Position numbers and translations under genes: made by a program | Shown here: in pieces, positions 56,215 to 64,000 of the stretch | Numbering within the stretch: the stretch's first letter is position 1 | Layout: every line of letters begins with the position of its first letter | Assembly: GCF_900167525.1 (NCBI RefSeq) | Contig: NZ_FUZQ01000001.1 | Span: forward strand, 248,001 to 312,000 | Length of the DNA stretch: 64,000 bases | Reading direction: 5' to 3' | Source of the DNA: Krasilnikoviella flava | GTDB taxonomy: Bacteria > Actinomycetota > Actinomycetes > Actinomycetales > Cellulomonadaceae | The notes under the pieces: model-generated | Seen by the model: the letters and a program-made list of their open reading frames with translations, nothing else | Told to the model about the DNA's origin: nothing | Database searches by the model: none

Positions 56215-57656
56215 GCGTCCTCCGTCCGCACGAGCGACAGGACGTCGTCGCGCACCTTGATCATGATGTCCTCGTCCGCGGCCTCGACGTTGAGCCGCAG
56301 CAGCGGCTCCGTGTTCGACGCGCGCAGGTTGAACCACCACTGCGGGTGGCCGTCCCAGTGCGCCACGGTGAGGCCGTCGAGCTCGTCGACGTCGGCCTGC
56401 GGGTAGGCCGCCGCGTACGCCTCGCGCACCCGGGCCGTGGCCGCGGCGGCGTCCGCCACGGTCGAGTTGATCTCCCCCGACGCCACGTACGGGGAGTACA
56501 TCTCCGCCAGCACCGACAGCGGGTGCGGCTGCCCGCCGAGCGCGGCCAGCACGTGCAGCGCCGCGAGCATGCCGGTGTCCGCGAAGAAGAAGTCGCGGAA
56601 GTAGTAGTGCGCGCTGTGCTCGCCGCCGAACACCGCGTCGTGCTCGGCCATCTGCGCCTTGATGAACGAGTGGCCCACCCGGGTGCGCACCGTCGTCGCG
56701 CCCGCGGCCTGCAGCAGGTCGGGCACGGCGCGGGAGGTGATGAGGTTGTGGATCACCGTGGGCGTGCGCCCCGCCTCGAGCTCCTTCGCCACCTCGCGCA
56801 GCCCCACGAGGGCCGTCACCGCGGACGGCGAGACGGGGTCGCCGTGCTGGTCGACGACGAAGCAGCGGTCGGCGTCGCCGTCGAACGCGAGGCCCAGGTC
56901 GGCGTCGTGCTCGACGACGGCGGCCTGCAGGTCGCGCAGGTTGGCGGGCTCGAGCGGGTTGGCCTCGTGGTTCGGGAAGCTGCCGTCGAGCTCGAAGTAC
57001 AGCGGCACGACGTCGAGCGGCAGCGCGGTCAGCCCCGCGGCCGTGCCGAGCACCGCCGGCGCGGTGTACCCGGCCATGCCGTTGCCGGCGTCCACCACGA
57101 CCTTGAGCGGGCGGATGCCCGACAGGTCGACGAGACCGCGCAGGAACGCGGCGTAGTCGGCGAGCGTGTCCCGCTCGCTGGTCGAGCCTGTCGAGTCCCG
57201 GTCCGTGGTCTCGACGGGCTCGACCGACGACGCGTCGTCGAGGATCCGCTGCGCCAGCTCGCGGACGTCGGCCAGGCCGGTGTCCTGCCCTACGGGCCTG
57301 GCACCCGCGCGGCACAGCTTGATCCCGTTGTAGACGGCGGGGTTGTGGGAGGCGGTGAACATCGCGCCGGGCGCGTCCAGCGCGCCGGACGCGTGGTACA
57401 GCCCGTCCGTGGAGCACAGCCCGATGCGCACGACGTCGACCCCCGCGGCCGTGACGCCCGCGGTGAACGCGTCGACCAGCCCGGGGCCGGACTCGCGCAT
57501 GTCGTGCCCGACGACGACCCGGGACGCGCCCTCGGGCACGGCCACCACGCGGGCGAACGCCGCGCCGATCGCACGGGCCACCTCCGGCGAGAGCTGGTCG
57601 GGCACGGTGCCGCGCACGTCGTACGCCTTGATGATGGTGGCCAGGTCGATCGTCAC
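56211..57656 (-). CDS. manB: Phosphomannomutase/phosphoglucomutase
   Basis: 481 aa, GTG 57656. IKAYDVRGTVPDQL at the N-terminus, FTASHNPAVYNGIKLC (catalytic Ser loop), LAFDGDADRCFVVD (metal loop), GGEHSAHYYFRDFFFADTG (sugar-binding loop) and a late RASNTEPLLRLN (phosphate-binding) are complete. It interconverts hexose-6-P and hexose-1-P. The segment SSVEPVETTDRDSTGSTSE between the first two domains is encoded by palindrome copy 5 (57180-57225), inserted in frame in a loop, so function is probably kept. Confidence 0.95.
   Translation of the reverse strand: MTIDLATIIKAYDVRGTVPDQLSPEVARAIGAAFARVVAVPEGASRVVVGHDMRESGPGLVDAFTAGVTAAGVDVVRIGLCSTDGLYHASGALDAPGAMFTASHNPAVYNGIKLCRAGARPVGQDTGLADVRELAQRILDDASSVEPVETTDRDSTGSTSERDTLADYAAFLRGLVDLSGIRPLKVVVDAGNGMAGYTAPAVLGTAAGLTALPLDVVPLYFELDGSFPNHEANPLEPANLRDLQAAVVEHDADLGLAFDGDADRCFVVDQHGDPVSPSAVTALVGLREVAKELEAGRTPTVIHNLITSRAVPDLLQAAGATTVRTRVGHSFIKAQMAEHDAVFGGEHSAHYYFRDFFFADTGMLAALHVLAALGGQPHPLSVLAEMYSPYVASGEINSTVADAAAATARVREAYAAAYPQADVDELDGLTVAHWDGHPQWWFNLRASNTEPLLRLNVEAADEDIMIKVRDDVLSLVRTEDA
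57180..57225. repeat. Palindromic element copy 5, in frame inside manB
   Basis: Arms 57180-57198 and 57207-57225 match the family consensus with two differences between arms. It adds about 15-17 residues to ManB with no frame change. Confidence 0.85.
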
Positions 57657-57759
57657 GTCCCACAGCGTACGTGCCCCGCCCGCCGCGAGCGGGTGGTTCT
57701 GCGGGCGGACTTCCGGCCCGGGGCCCCCTCTCCGCGGCGCGTGTGGAAGTGTGGTGCCC

Positions 57760-58968
57760 GTGCCCGAGCTCTACCCGCTGGAGAACACCGTCCAGCACGC
57801 CGACTGGGGCTCGCGCACGCGGATCCCCCAGCTGCTGGGCACGGTCCCGGACGGCTCCCCGGCCGCCGAGCTGTGGCTCGGCGCCCATCCCAGCGCTCCG
57901 TCCCGGGTCGCCGGCGACCGCTCCCTGCTGGAGCTCGTGCGCTCGGCGCCGGACGCGATGCTGGGCCGCCGGGTCGCCGACGAGTACGGCCCCCGGCTGC
58001 CCTACCTGCTCAAGGTCCTCGCGGCCGAGCGGGCGCTGTCGCTCCAGGTGCACCCCAAGCCGCACGCGGCCCGCGCCGGGTTCAACCGGGAGAACCGTCA
58101 GGGCCTGCGCCCCGGCGACCCGGGCCGCTCCTTCCACGACGACCAGCACAAGCCGGAGATGGTGGTCGCGCTCACCGAGTTCGAAGGACTGGCGGGCTTC
58201 CGGGCGCCGCGCGCCGTCCTCGACCTGCTCGACGGGCTCGACGGCGACCTGGTGGACGCCGTCCGCGGGACGCTGGCCGCCGACCGCTCCCCGGCCGGCG
58301 TCAAGGCGGCGTTCTCCCGGCTCGTCGCCGCGCGTCGCGACCCGGGCGCCCCGGCCGAGGTCGCCACCACGGTCGCCTCCGTCGCCACCCGCCTGGCGGC
58401 GGGCTCGCCGTCGTCGCGCGCCGACGCGACCGTGCTGCAGCTCGCCGAGCAGCACCCGGGCGACCCGGCCGCGCTCGCGTCGCTGCTGCTCAACCGCGTG
58501 ACGCTCGACCCCGGCCAGGGCCTCTTCCTCCCGGCGGGCGAGGTGCACGCGTACCTGTCCGGGCTCGGGATCGAGATCATGGCGTCCTCGGACAACGTGC
58601 TGCGGGCCGGCCTCACCACGAAGCTGGTCGACGAGGCCGCGCTCGTCGAGTGCGCGTCGTTCGTGCCGCGCCCGCCGCAGCCGCCCCGCACGCGGTCCGC
58701 GGGCGGGCGGGGACAGGTGACCACCTATCGCGCCCCCGTGCGGGAGTTCGCGCTGACCGTCGCGGACGTCGACCCGGGCGAGGACGTCGACCTGCCCGCC
58801 GAGGGCCCCCGCATCGTGCTGTGCCTCACGGGCGACCTGAAGCTCACCGCCCAGGACTGCCCCGCCCCCGCGACGCTGCACCGCGGCGGCTCCGTGTTCG
58901 TGCCGCACGACGCCGGGGAGCTGCGGCTGTCCGGCTCCGGCCACGCCGTCTGCGCCTGGGTGCCCTGA
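57760..58968 (+). CDS. manA: Mannose-6-phosphate isomerase, type I (paralogue 2)
   Basis: 402 aa from GTG 57760 (GGAAG 10 nt upstream; GTG 57751 or 57754 also possible). Motifs: YPLENTVQHADWGSRTRIP, AELWLGAHPSAPS, LLKVLAAERALSLQVHPKPH, FHDDQHKPEMVVAL, FLPAGEVHAYLSGLGIEIMASSDNVLRAGLTT. It aligns along its whole length with the product of 37827-39152. It is divergent from manB with a 103-bp gap, which is the more usual chromosomal arrangement, so this is probably the housekeeping copy and the other the locus-specific one (inference). Confidence 0.92.
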   Translation: MPELYPLENTVQHADWGSRTRIPQLLGTVPDGSPAAELWLGAHPSAPSRVAGDRSLLELVRSAPDAMLGRRVADEYGPRLPYLLKVLAAERALSLQVHPKPHAARAGFNRENRQGLRPGDPGRSFHDDQHKPEMVVALTEFEGLAGFRAPRAVLDLLDGLDGDLVDAVRGTLAADRSPAGVKAAFSRLVAARRDPGAPAEVATTVASVATRLAAGSPSSRADATVLQLAEQHPGDPAALASLLLNRVTLDPGQGLFLPAGEVHAYLSGLGIEIMASSDNVLRAGLTTKLVDEAALVECASFVPRPPQPPRTRSAGGRGQVTTYRAPVREFALTVADVDPGEDVDLPAEGPRIVLCLTGDLKLTAQDCPAPATLHRGGSVFVPHDAGELRLSGSGHAVCAWVP

Positions 58969-58974
58969 GCCGAC

Positions 58975-59048
58975 GCCGAGGTAGTTCAAGTCTCGCCGAG
59001 GTAGTTCAAGTCTCGCCGAGGTAGTTCAAGTCTCGCCGAGGTAGTTCA
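58975..59048. repeat. 20-bp tandem repeats (3.7 copies) after manA
   Basis: GCCGAGGTAGTTCAAGTCTC is repeated exactly at 58975, 58995 and 59015, with a 14-nt partial at 59035. An inverted relative (ACTACCTCGGCG, 59075-59086) follows and can pair with the last unit as a 12-bp stem. No spacers, so not a CRISPR. Each unit has stop codons in both directions. Confidence 0.9.
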
Positions 59049-59075
59049 GGAGCCAGCAGGCGTCCGGGCGCAGGA

Positions 59076-60257
59076 CTACCTCGGCGCGTCTCGGACCACC
59101 TGTGCAGGGGCGTCGGCCGCGACGTCGAGGCCGGCGAGCGCGGCGGCGACGGCCGGCGCTCGCCGCTCCCCCGCGAACAGCACGTTGTGGTACCGCGTGT
59201 AGACGTAGTCGGCGCCGGTGGCGTACGTGAGGTCCGGCCGGACCGGGTACGCGAGCCCCGCGTCGTCGTCCACCGACCACGCCCGTGCGTAGCCGCTCTC
59301 GCCGAGCAGCCCGTAGAGCGTCGCGAAGTCCTCGCGGGAGAGCACCTCGGCGAGCAGCACCGGCTGCTCGGCGGCCAGCAGTCCGCGCGCACCCGCGATG
59401 ACGTGGCTCTCGTGCCGCTCGACGTCGAGCTTCACGAGGTCGACGCCCGGGCGGCCCTGCTCCCCCCACCAGGCATCGAGGGTGGTGACCTCCACCTCGG
59501 ACGTCGTGGCCCCGCGCGCCGCCTGACGCTCGGCGATCTGCTCGAACGAGGACCCGGTCGCCAGCCGGGCGGCGCCGTTGTGGTGCAGGGTCAGGGTGCC
59601 GGGCTCGGAGGAGACCCCGGTCGCGTGGACGTGCACCCGGTCGGCCAGACCGGAGATCCGCACGTTGGTCTCGGCACGCCGGGCGATGCGGTCCATCACC
59701 TCGAACGCGTCGACCACGACGTCGGGCGACGACGCCCCCGCGACCAGCGAGAAGACCCCGGTGTGGGCGCCGACGTCGAGGACGTGCCCGGCACGCGCGG
59801 CCAGGACGGAGAACACCGCGGTGGAGAGGGACTCGTAGGCGTTCGGGCCGAACCAGAACGCGACGGCGGCGACGAGGTCGTCCTCGTCGAACCACATCCA
59901 CGCCGGGCGGGACACGCCCGCCTGCACGAGCACCGGGCCCGTGTACGGATGGGCCCGGCGGAGCGCGCGCAGCTCGGGAGACTGGACCCGGGTGGGGATC
60001 GAGCGGCCGGCGCTGAGCCACGGGCGCGCCGCGTGCGCCGCCAGCGTCTGCCGGGTGCCGCGCGCCGGCGGCGTCCCGCGCTCGGCGGGCGCCGCGGACG
60101 GGGCCGAGGGCGCGGCGGCGCGCTCGTCGAGCGCGCGCCGCACCCTCCGGTCGACGAGCTCGCGGAGCTCGTCGCCCGCGAGCCGGTCGGCCCACCTCAG
60201 CAGGGTCCGGCGGACCCTGCTGCCGTCGTCCGGGGTCGTGCGTGCGGTCCCACCCAT
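59076..60257 (-). CDS. FkbM family methyltransferase
   Basis: 393 aa, ATG 60257 with perfect GAGGAGG 5 nt upstream. An N-terminal 120-residue charged region is followed by the methyltransferase core (about 160-340): GHVLDVGAHTGVFSLVAG (motif I), VVVDAFEVMD, VEVTTLDAWW, and VDLVKLDVERHESHVIAGA, the FkbM-typical KxDVEG-like block with E-R-H instead of E-G. It would O-methylate a sugar of the polymer. Its TAG stop lies in the inverted repeat unit (59075-59086). It is the last-but-one of an operon with the pyruvyltransferase 13 bp upstream. Confidence 0.87.
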   Translation of the reverse strand: MGGTARTTPDDGSRVRRTLLRWADRLAGDELRELVDRRVRRALDERAAAPSAPSAAPAERGTPPARGTRQTLAAHAARPWLSAGRSIPTRVQSPELRALRRAHPYTGPVLVQAGVSRPAWMWFDEDDLVAAVAFWFGPNAYESLSTAVFSVLAARAGHVLDVGAHTGVFSLVAGASSPDVVVDAFEVMDRIARRAETNVRISGLADRVHVHATGVSSEPGTLTLHHNGAARLATGSSFEQIAERQAARGATTSEVEVTTLDAWWGEQGRPGVDLVKLDVERHESHVIAGARGLLAAEQPVLLAEVLSREDFATLYGLLGESGYARAWSVDDDAGLAYPVRPDLTYATGADYVYTRYHNVLFAGERRAPAVAAALAGLDVAADAPAQVVRDAPR

Positions 60258-60270
60258 CGCTACCTCCTCG

Positions 60271-61740
60271 TCAGCGGCGCTCCCCGCCCGGCCGGAGCCG
60301 ACGGCGCACGTACCGTGCGCCGCGGCCGACGGTGGTCGTCGGCGCGTCGGGGTCTGTCACGACCTCGAGCGCCCGGCGCACCTGCGTCGCGCGGGCGGTG
60401 TCGCCCTGCGCGTACAGCTCCTCCCGCTGCTCGCGGAGCCACTCGCGCGCGACGTCCGCGCGGTCAGGAGCGGGCGCCGGGGCGGAGGTCGTCGGAGCGG
60501 CGGGCTTCGCCGCGGCCTGCGCCGCCTCGCCGCGGGTCTTGCCCTCGAAGGCCATGGTCTTGGCGTGCAGGCGGCTGGACAGCCACACCTCGAGGTCGCC
60601 GAGCGGGAGGCACTCGCGCTCGGACGGCGCCTGCCCGGTCAGCGAGCGGTAGATGCGCGAGAGGTTCTCCAGCGAGACCTCGTACAGCCGCTCGCGCTCC
60701 TTGCGGGCGCGGTCCTGCATGGCGTCGTAGTCGTCGTGGCAGCGCTCGACGTGGGCCACGATCCGGGCGCCGAGGTCCGGGTCGTCGACGTCGATCAGCA
60801 GGTCCTCGATGCCCACCTCGCGGGCGAAGTAGACCATCTTCGGGGAGTTGTCGATCGGCACCACCAGCGAGCCCGCGCCGAACGGGACCATCGCCCCGTG
60901 CCCGCGCGTGGACACCACGATCGGCACCTGCGAGAAGTACCGCGGCCCGGACAGCATGTCCCGGCCCTGCGTGTTCATCTCGACGAACGTGAAGTCGTCG
61001 AAGCCGTGGGCTCGCAGGTGGTCGACGACGGGGGTGTCGAACTTGGCGAAGAACGACGCGAGCTCGATCTCGTACCCGGCCGCCCTCAGCGATCGGCACG
61101 CCTGCAGCACCTGGTCCGCCACCCGGTCGTCCTTCTCCGACGGCGAGCGGGTGATCTGCAGCGTCACGCGCCGCGAGCGCCCGGGGACGGCGTCCGGGCT
61201 GCCGGCGCCGTCGACGAGGTGCCGCAAGAACGTCGTCGGGCACGGCTGGAACACGATGCGGTCGTGGAAGCGCGGGTCCACGACCTCCTTGAGGCGTTCG
61301 ATCGAGCCGTGGTTGCGCATCCCGACGAACGGCGAGCCCTCGATGACCGCCTCGAAGTGCTCCTTGAACTTCGGCGCCAGGCCCCGGTGGTTGCGGTACA
61401 GGTTGAATCCGACGGCGAAGACGATCGTGCGCCGCATCCGGCGCGCCTGCGCCACGCTGGACCTGAAGGCCCACCCGGACAGGTCGTGGTTGCGCGGGAT
61501 GATGACGCCCCCGCCGGCGATGAGGCCGGCGTCGAACGAGTTCGCCTTGTCCACGAGCCGGGGGCCGACCGGGTACCGGCTGTCCGCGCCGTCCTCGACG
61601 CGGAAGTACCGCTGCCCGCCGAACGAGTGGAACAGGTAGCGCACCGCCTCGGCCAGGAGCGCGTCGCCGTAGTTGTTGTGGGTGTAGTACTGCCACGAGA
61701 ACAGCCGGGCCGGTGCGGCCGGGGTCGCCGGGGTCGTCAT
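60271..61740 (-). CDS. Polysaccharide pyruvyl transferase family protein
   Basis: 489 aa, ATG 61740 with AAGGAG 5 nt upstream. YYTHNNYGDALLAEAVRYLF (about 18-37), GGGVIIPRN, VFAVGFNLYRN, FVGMRNHGSIERL, FQPCPTTFL, and STRGHGAMVPFGAGSLVVP (about 290) match the 480-residue paralogue block by block. A Lys/Ala-rich helical C-terminus follows. Located between the FkbM gene (13 bp) and the polysialyltransferase-HAD gene (28 bp) in one operon. Predicted to add a pyruvate ketal. Two close paralogues in one locus may act on different sugars. Confidence 0.87.
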   Translation of the reverse strand: MTTPATPAAPARLFSWQYYTHNNYGDALLAEAVRYLFHSFGGQRYFRVEDGADSRYPVGPRLVDKANSFDAGLIAGGGVIIPRNHDLSGWAFRSSVAQARRMRRTIVFAVGFNLYRNHRGLAPKFKEHFEAVIEGSPFVGMRNHGSIERLKEVVDPRFHDRIVFQPCPTTFLRHLVDGAGSPDAVPGRSRRVTLQITRSPSEKDDRVADQVLQACRSLRAAGYEIELASFFAKFDTPVVDHLRAHGFDDFTFVEMNTQGRDMLSGPRYFSQVPIVVSTRGHGAMVPFGAGSLVVPIDNSPKMVYFAREVGIEDLLIDVDDPDLGARIVAHVERCHDDYDAMQDRARKERERLYEVSLENLSRIYRSLTGQAPSERECLPLGDLEVWLSSRLHAKTMAFEGKTRGEAAQAAAKPAAPTTSAPAPAPDRADVAREWLREQREELYAQGDTARATQVRRALEVVTDPDAPTTTVGRGARYVRRRLRPGGERR

Positions 61741-61768
61741 GGGATCTCCTTGGTGTCTCAGGTCCGGC

Positions 61769-64000
61769 TCAGGCGGCCGCGAGCGCGTCGCGCCCCGGCT
61801 GCCACGCGTCCATCAGCCCGGTGGTGCCCGCCCCGGTGGCGTCGTCCTGCAGGGCGCCGGCGAGCATCCGGGCGTCGGCCGCCGACGGCGCCGCGATGAG
61901 CCGCGCGAGGGCGTGCGTCGCGGAGTCCGGGCGCATCGCCAGCATCGGGACGCGTTCGCCGAAGCGGGCGAAGACGTCGTCGACGAAGTCGGCCACGCCC
62001 CGCTGGATCTCGGCGTTGCGGCGGTCGGTGGCGACGGTCGGGGCGAGCACGGGCCGCCCGTCCGGGCCGAACCCGTGGCACTCCGGCAGCCCCACCGGGG
62101 TCAGCAGGTACTCGAGCGCCGTGCCGTGCCGGAAGAAGGTGCGGTCCTGCGACCATGGCTCGAACCGGGCGCCGGTGATGACCGCGTACTCCAGCGCGTG
62201 CTCCATCCCGGTGAAGTACAGCCCGTCGACGCGGCGCCCGAGGCTCGTCATGATCGCCCGCTGCGAGGACCCCGAGTAGCCGAGGTCGACGACGACCGGC
62301 CGCTCGGCACCGGCCAGGCGCTCCGCGTAGTGGCCACGGGCGGCGGCGCTGCGAGCGGCGCACGCCGCGGCGACCTCGTCCGCGTGCTCGACCAGCACCG
62401 CGGTCAGCGCCGCGGCCCGGTCCCGGCCCAGCGGGGCGTCCAGGTCGGCGACGCCGGCACGCGCGAGCGCCGGCCCGAGCGTCCCGACCACGCCCGCGCC
62501 GAACCGCGTCGTGAGCAGCGTGCGCGGGGTGTTCGCCGGGTTGAGCCCGTGCACGAACTGGGTGGCGGCCACGTGCGCCGGGTCACCGGAGAACACCTGG
62601 AAGGCGGCACGACGCGACGCGAGCAGGTAGCGGGCCCTGGGCAGCTCGGGGTCGGCCTCGCGCAGCCGCTCGTACACGCGGTGCGGCACGTAGCCGTCGC
62701 GCGCCAGGAACGACACGTCGTCGTACCCGAGGTCGCGCGCCTGCCGTGCGACCCACAGCGTCCAGCCCAGCAGGGCGGGCCCCGCGATCCCGTAGCCGAG
62801 GGAGTACGGCGTGCCGAGCGAGACGCCGCCCTTCGGGAAGGCCACGAACGGGTTGTCGAAGAACCGGTGCGCCACCACCCCCTTGACGAGGGACAGGCCC
62901 TTCTCCTCCCGGAAGCCCTTCCACAGCCCGCCCAGCGCGTGCGTGCGCCGGGCCGCGTCGGCCGCCGCGGGCACGTGCAGGGTCGCGATGCCGCGCTCGG
63001 CGGCACGCTCGACGTCGGAGACCGGGTTGTCACCCACGTGCAGCAGGTCGCCGGCCTCGATCCCGAGGTCACGCAGGACCACGTCGTAGAGCGCGCCGGA
63101 CGCCTTGGTCGCGTCCGCGTCGGCCGACGCGAAGACGAACGCCGGCTCCACCGGCAGGTGCGGGCCCACCAGGTCGAGCAGCTCGTCCGCCGGGTAGAAC
63201 GTGTCCGATACCAGACCGACCCGCTTGCCGAGCCGGTGCGCGAACAGCATGAGGGCGGCGCCGAGGGCCCGCGGGGCGAGGTGCCGCTGCTCGAGCTCGA
63301 CCTCCGCGGCGAGCAGCGCCTGGCCGTCGACGCCGCCGAGAAGGCGGGCCGTCTGGTCGGCCACCGCCCCGATGGGGTACTCGTCGCGCTCGGCCCCGGT
63401 GGCGCGGTCGGCGGCACGCAGGGTCCCGACGGCCGCGTTCCGGGCGTTGCTGTAGCGCGCCATCGGCGTCAGGCCGGGCGCCAGCTCACGGTCCAGCACG
63501 CTCACGAGGTCCGCGGCGCGGGACACCGGCCGGGTCACGAGCGTGTCGAACACGTCGAACGAGACGGTGGCAGCCCCGGACGAGCGCAGCGTGCGGAAGG
63601 CCTCGGGCAGCGCCGGGGTGACCGCTCCCCCGACGCCGCGCACGGCGGCGAGCAGCGGGTCCTGCGTCGTGGGCGGCACCGAGTCCACCTGGCGTTCCAG
63701 CACCGTCCACGGGTCCACGCCGGAGTCGACCGCGGGCAGCCGCTCCAGCGACGGCACCCGGTCGCGCAGCGCCAGGTAGGTGGCGAGCTGCCCCGTGCGC
63801 TCGGCGCCCAGGCTCGCGGCCATCCGCAGCCCGAAGTCGACGTCGAGGAGGAACGACGGCACCCCCAGCAGGTGCGGGGCGGTGAGCAGCAGCGTGGAGT
63901 TCACGGCGACGACGGCGGCCGGACGGGAGGTGGCGATCAGCACCTCGAGCGGCAGGTCGCGGTCGGTCATGCGGCTCAGCCCGCCGGCGAGCTCCGCCGG
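61769..64000 (-). CDS. HAD hydrolase with transferase-like N-terminus, running off the window
   Basis: At least 733 residues. ATG 63970 is possible, but the frame stays open to the right edge (10 more codons) and the segment LEVLIATSRPAAVVAVNSTLLL near residue 10 looks like the C-terminal end of a polysialyltransferase-type domain, so the true start is probably beyond the window. After about residue 120 comes an HAD-type domain: SFDVFDTLVTRP (nucleophile D), then GLVSDTFYP, and LHVGDNPVSDVERA (motif III/IV). The remaining 390 residues resemble other large HAD-containing polysaccharide proteins, ending with a second Rossmann-like part (VDLGYSGSSQRAIM). Function likely phosphatase or transferase on a polymer precursor. 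Confidence 0.65.
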   Translation of the reverse strand, partial: PAELAGGLSRMTDRDLPLEVLIATSRPAAVVAVNSTLLLTAPHLLGVPSFLLDVDFGLRMAASLGAERTGQLATYLALRDRVPSLERLPAVDSGVDPWTVLERQVDSVPPTTQDPLLAAVRGVGGAVTPALPEAFRTLRSSGAATVSFDVFDTLVTRPVSRAADLVSVLDRELAPGLTPMARYSNARNAAVGTLRAADRATGAERDEYPIGAVADQTARLLGGVDGQALLAAEVELEQRHLAPRALGAALMLFAHRLGKRVGLVSDTFYPADELLDLVGPHLPVEPAFVFASADADATKASGALYDVVLRDLGIEAGDLLHVGDNPVSDVERAAERGIATLHVPAAADAARRTHALGGLWKGFREEKGLSLVKGVVAHRFFDNPFVAFPKGGVSLGTPYSLGYGIAGPALLGWTLWVARQARDLGYDDVSFLARDGYVPHRVYERLREADPELPRARYLLASRRAAFQVFSGDPAHVAATQFVHGLNPANTPRTLLTTRFGAGVVGTLGPALARAGVADLDAPLGRDRAAALTAVLVEHADEVAAACAARSAAARGHYAERLAGAERPVVVDLGYSGSSQRAIMTSLGRRVDGLYFTGMEHALEYAVITGARFEPWSQDRTFFRHGTALEYLLTPVGLPECHGFGPDGRPVLAPTVATDRRNAEIQRGVADFVDDVFARFGERVPMLAMRPDSATHALARLIAAPSAADARMLAGALQDDATGAGTTGLMDAWQPGRDALAAA

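Noticed and set aside
58975-59048. Tandem repeats as a CRISPR array
   Set aside because: Units are contiguous with no spacers and no cas genes are nearby.

Overview
The window is very GC-rich with strong third-position GC bias, frequent GTG/TTG starts and 4-nt ATGA/GTGA gene overlaps. Galactofuranose genes, teichoic-acid-type genes and a PGRP-type amidase point to a Gram-positive actinomycete. A Micrococcales member (Cellulomonas/Promicromonospora-like) is my inference from overall character, not from a marker gene. I see no rRNA, tRNA, CRISPR array, transposase or phage gene. Nearly the whole window is one cell-surface polysaccharide locus, built of short operons in alternating orientation separated by strong hairpins.

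Left part (1-8.7 kb): the start of a secreted protein, two large OafA-type acyltransferases with SGNH domains, a small methyltransferase, a GT61 glycosyltransferase and a QueC-like PP-loop ATPase. 8.8-21.1 kb: a pyruvyltransferase-LicD fusion, a GT2-TagF fusion, a sulfotransferase, and a sulfate-activation module on two divergent arms (cysN-cysD-cysQ; TauE-type transporter-cysC) that makes PAPS and recycles PAP but has no reductive genes. 21.2-28.1 kb: a two-component ABC exporter of the TagG/TagH (Wzm/Wzt) type, two TagF-like phosphotransferases, a LicC-like cytidylyltransferase and a TagE-like glucosyltransferase, all typical of teichoic-acid-like polymers.

28.3-37.6 kb: a pyruvyltransferase-GT8 fusion, an acyltransferase, a polysialyltransferase-like gene coupled to another putative glycosyltransferase, an ExoA-like GT2, and a three-domain CMP-nonulosonate synthetase / HAD phosphatase / NeuB synthase. 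37.8-49.7 kb: manA, a third SGNH acyltransferase, the galactofuranose block (glf, double GT2, GlfT2-like), a sulfotransferase and a cell-wall amidase. 49.9-64 kb: a SpoIID-like secreted protein, a sulfotransferase coupled to a GT42 sialyltransferase-GT8 fusion, two pyruvyltransferases, a Trm112-like protein, manB, a second manA, an FkbM methyltransferase, and a polysialyltransferase-like/HAD protein that runs off the right edge.

Together the genes predict a wall glycopolymer exported by an ABC transporter, with poly(polyol-phosphate), galactofuranose and nonulosonic (sialic-type) acid, decorated by pyruvate ketals, O-acyl groups, methyl groups and sulfate supplied by a dedicated PAPS cycle. 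Multi-domain fusions are unusually common. A family of about 46-bp palindromes (five copies) is scattered through the locus: two copies lie in frame inside cysQ and manB, and two others supply the stop codons of cysC and a sulfotransferase.
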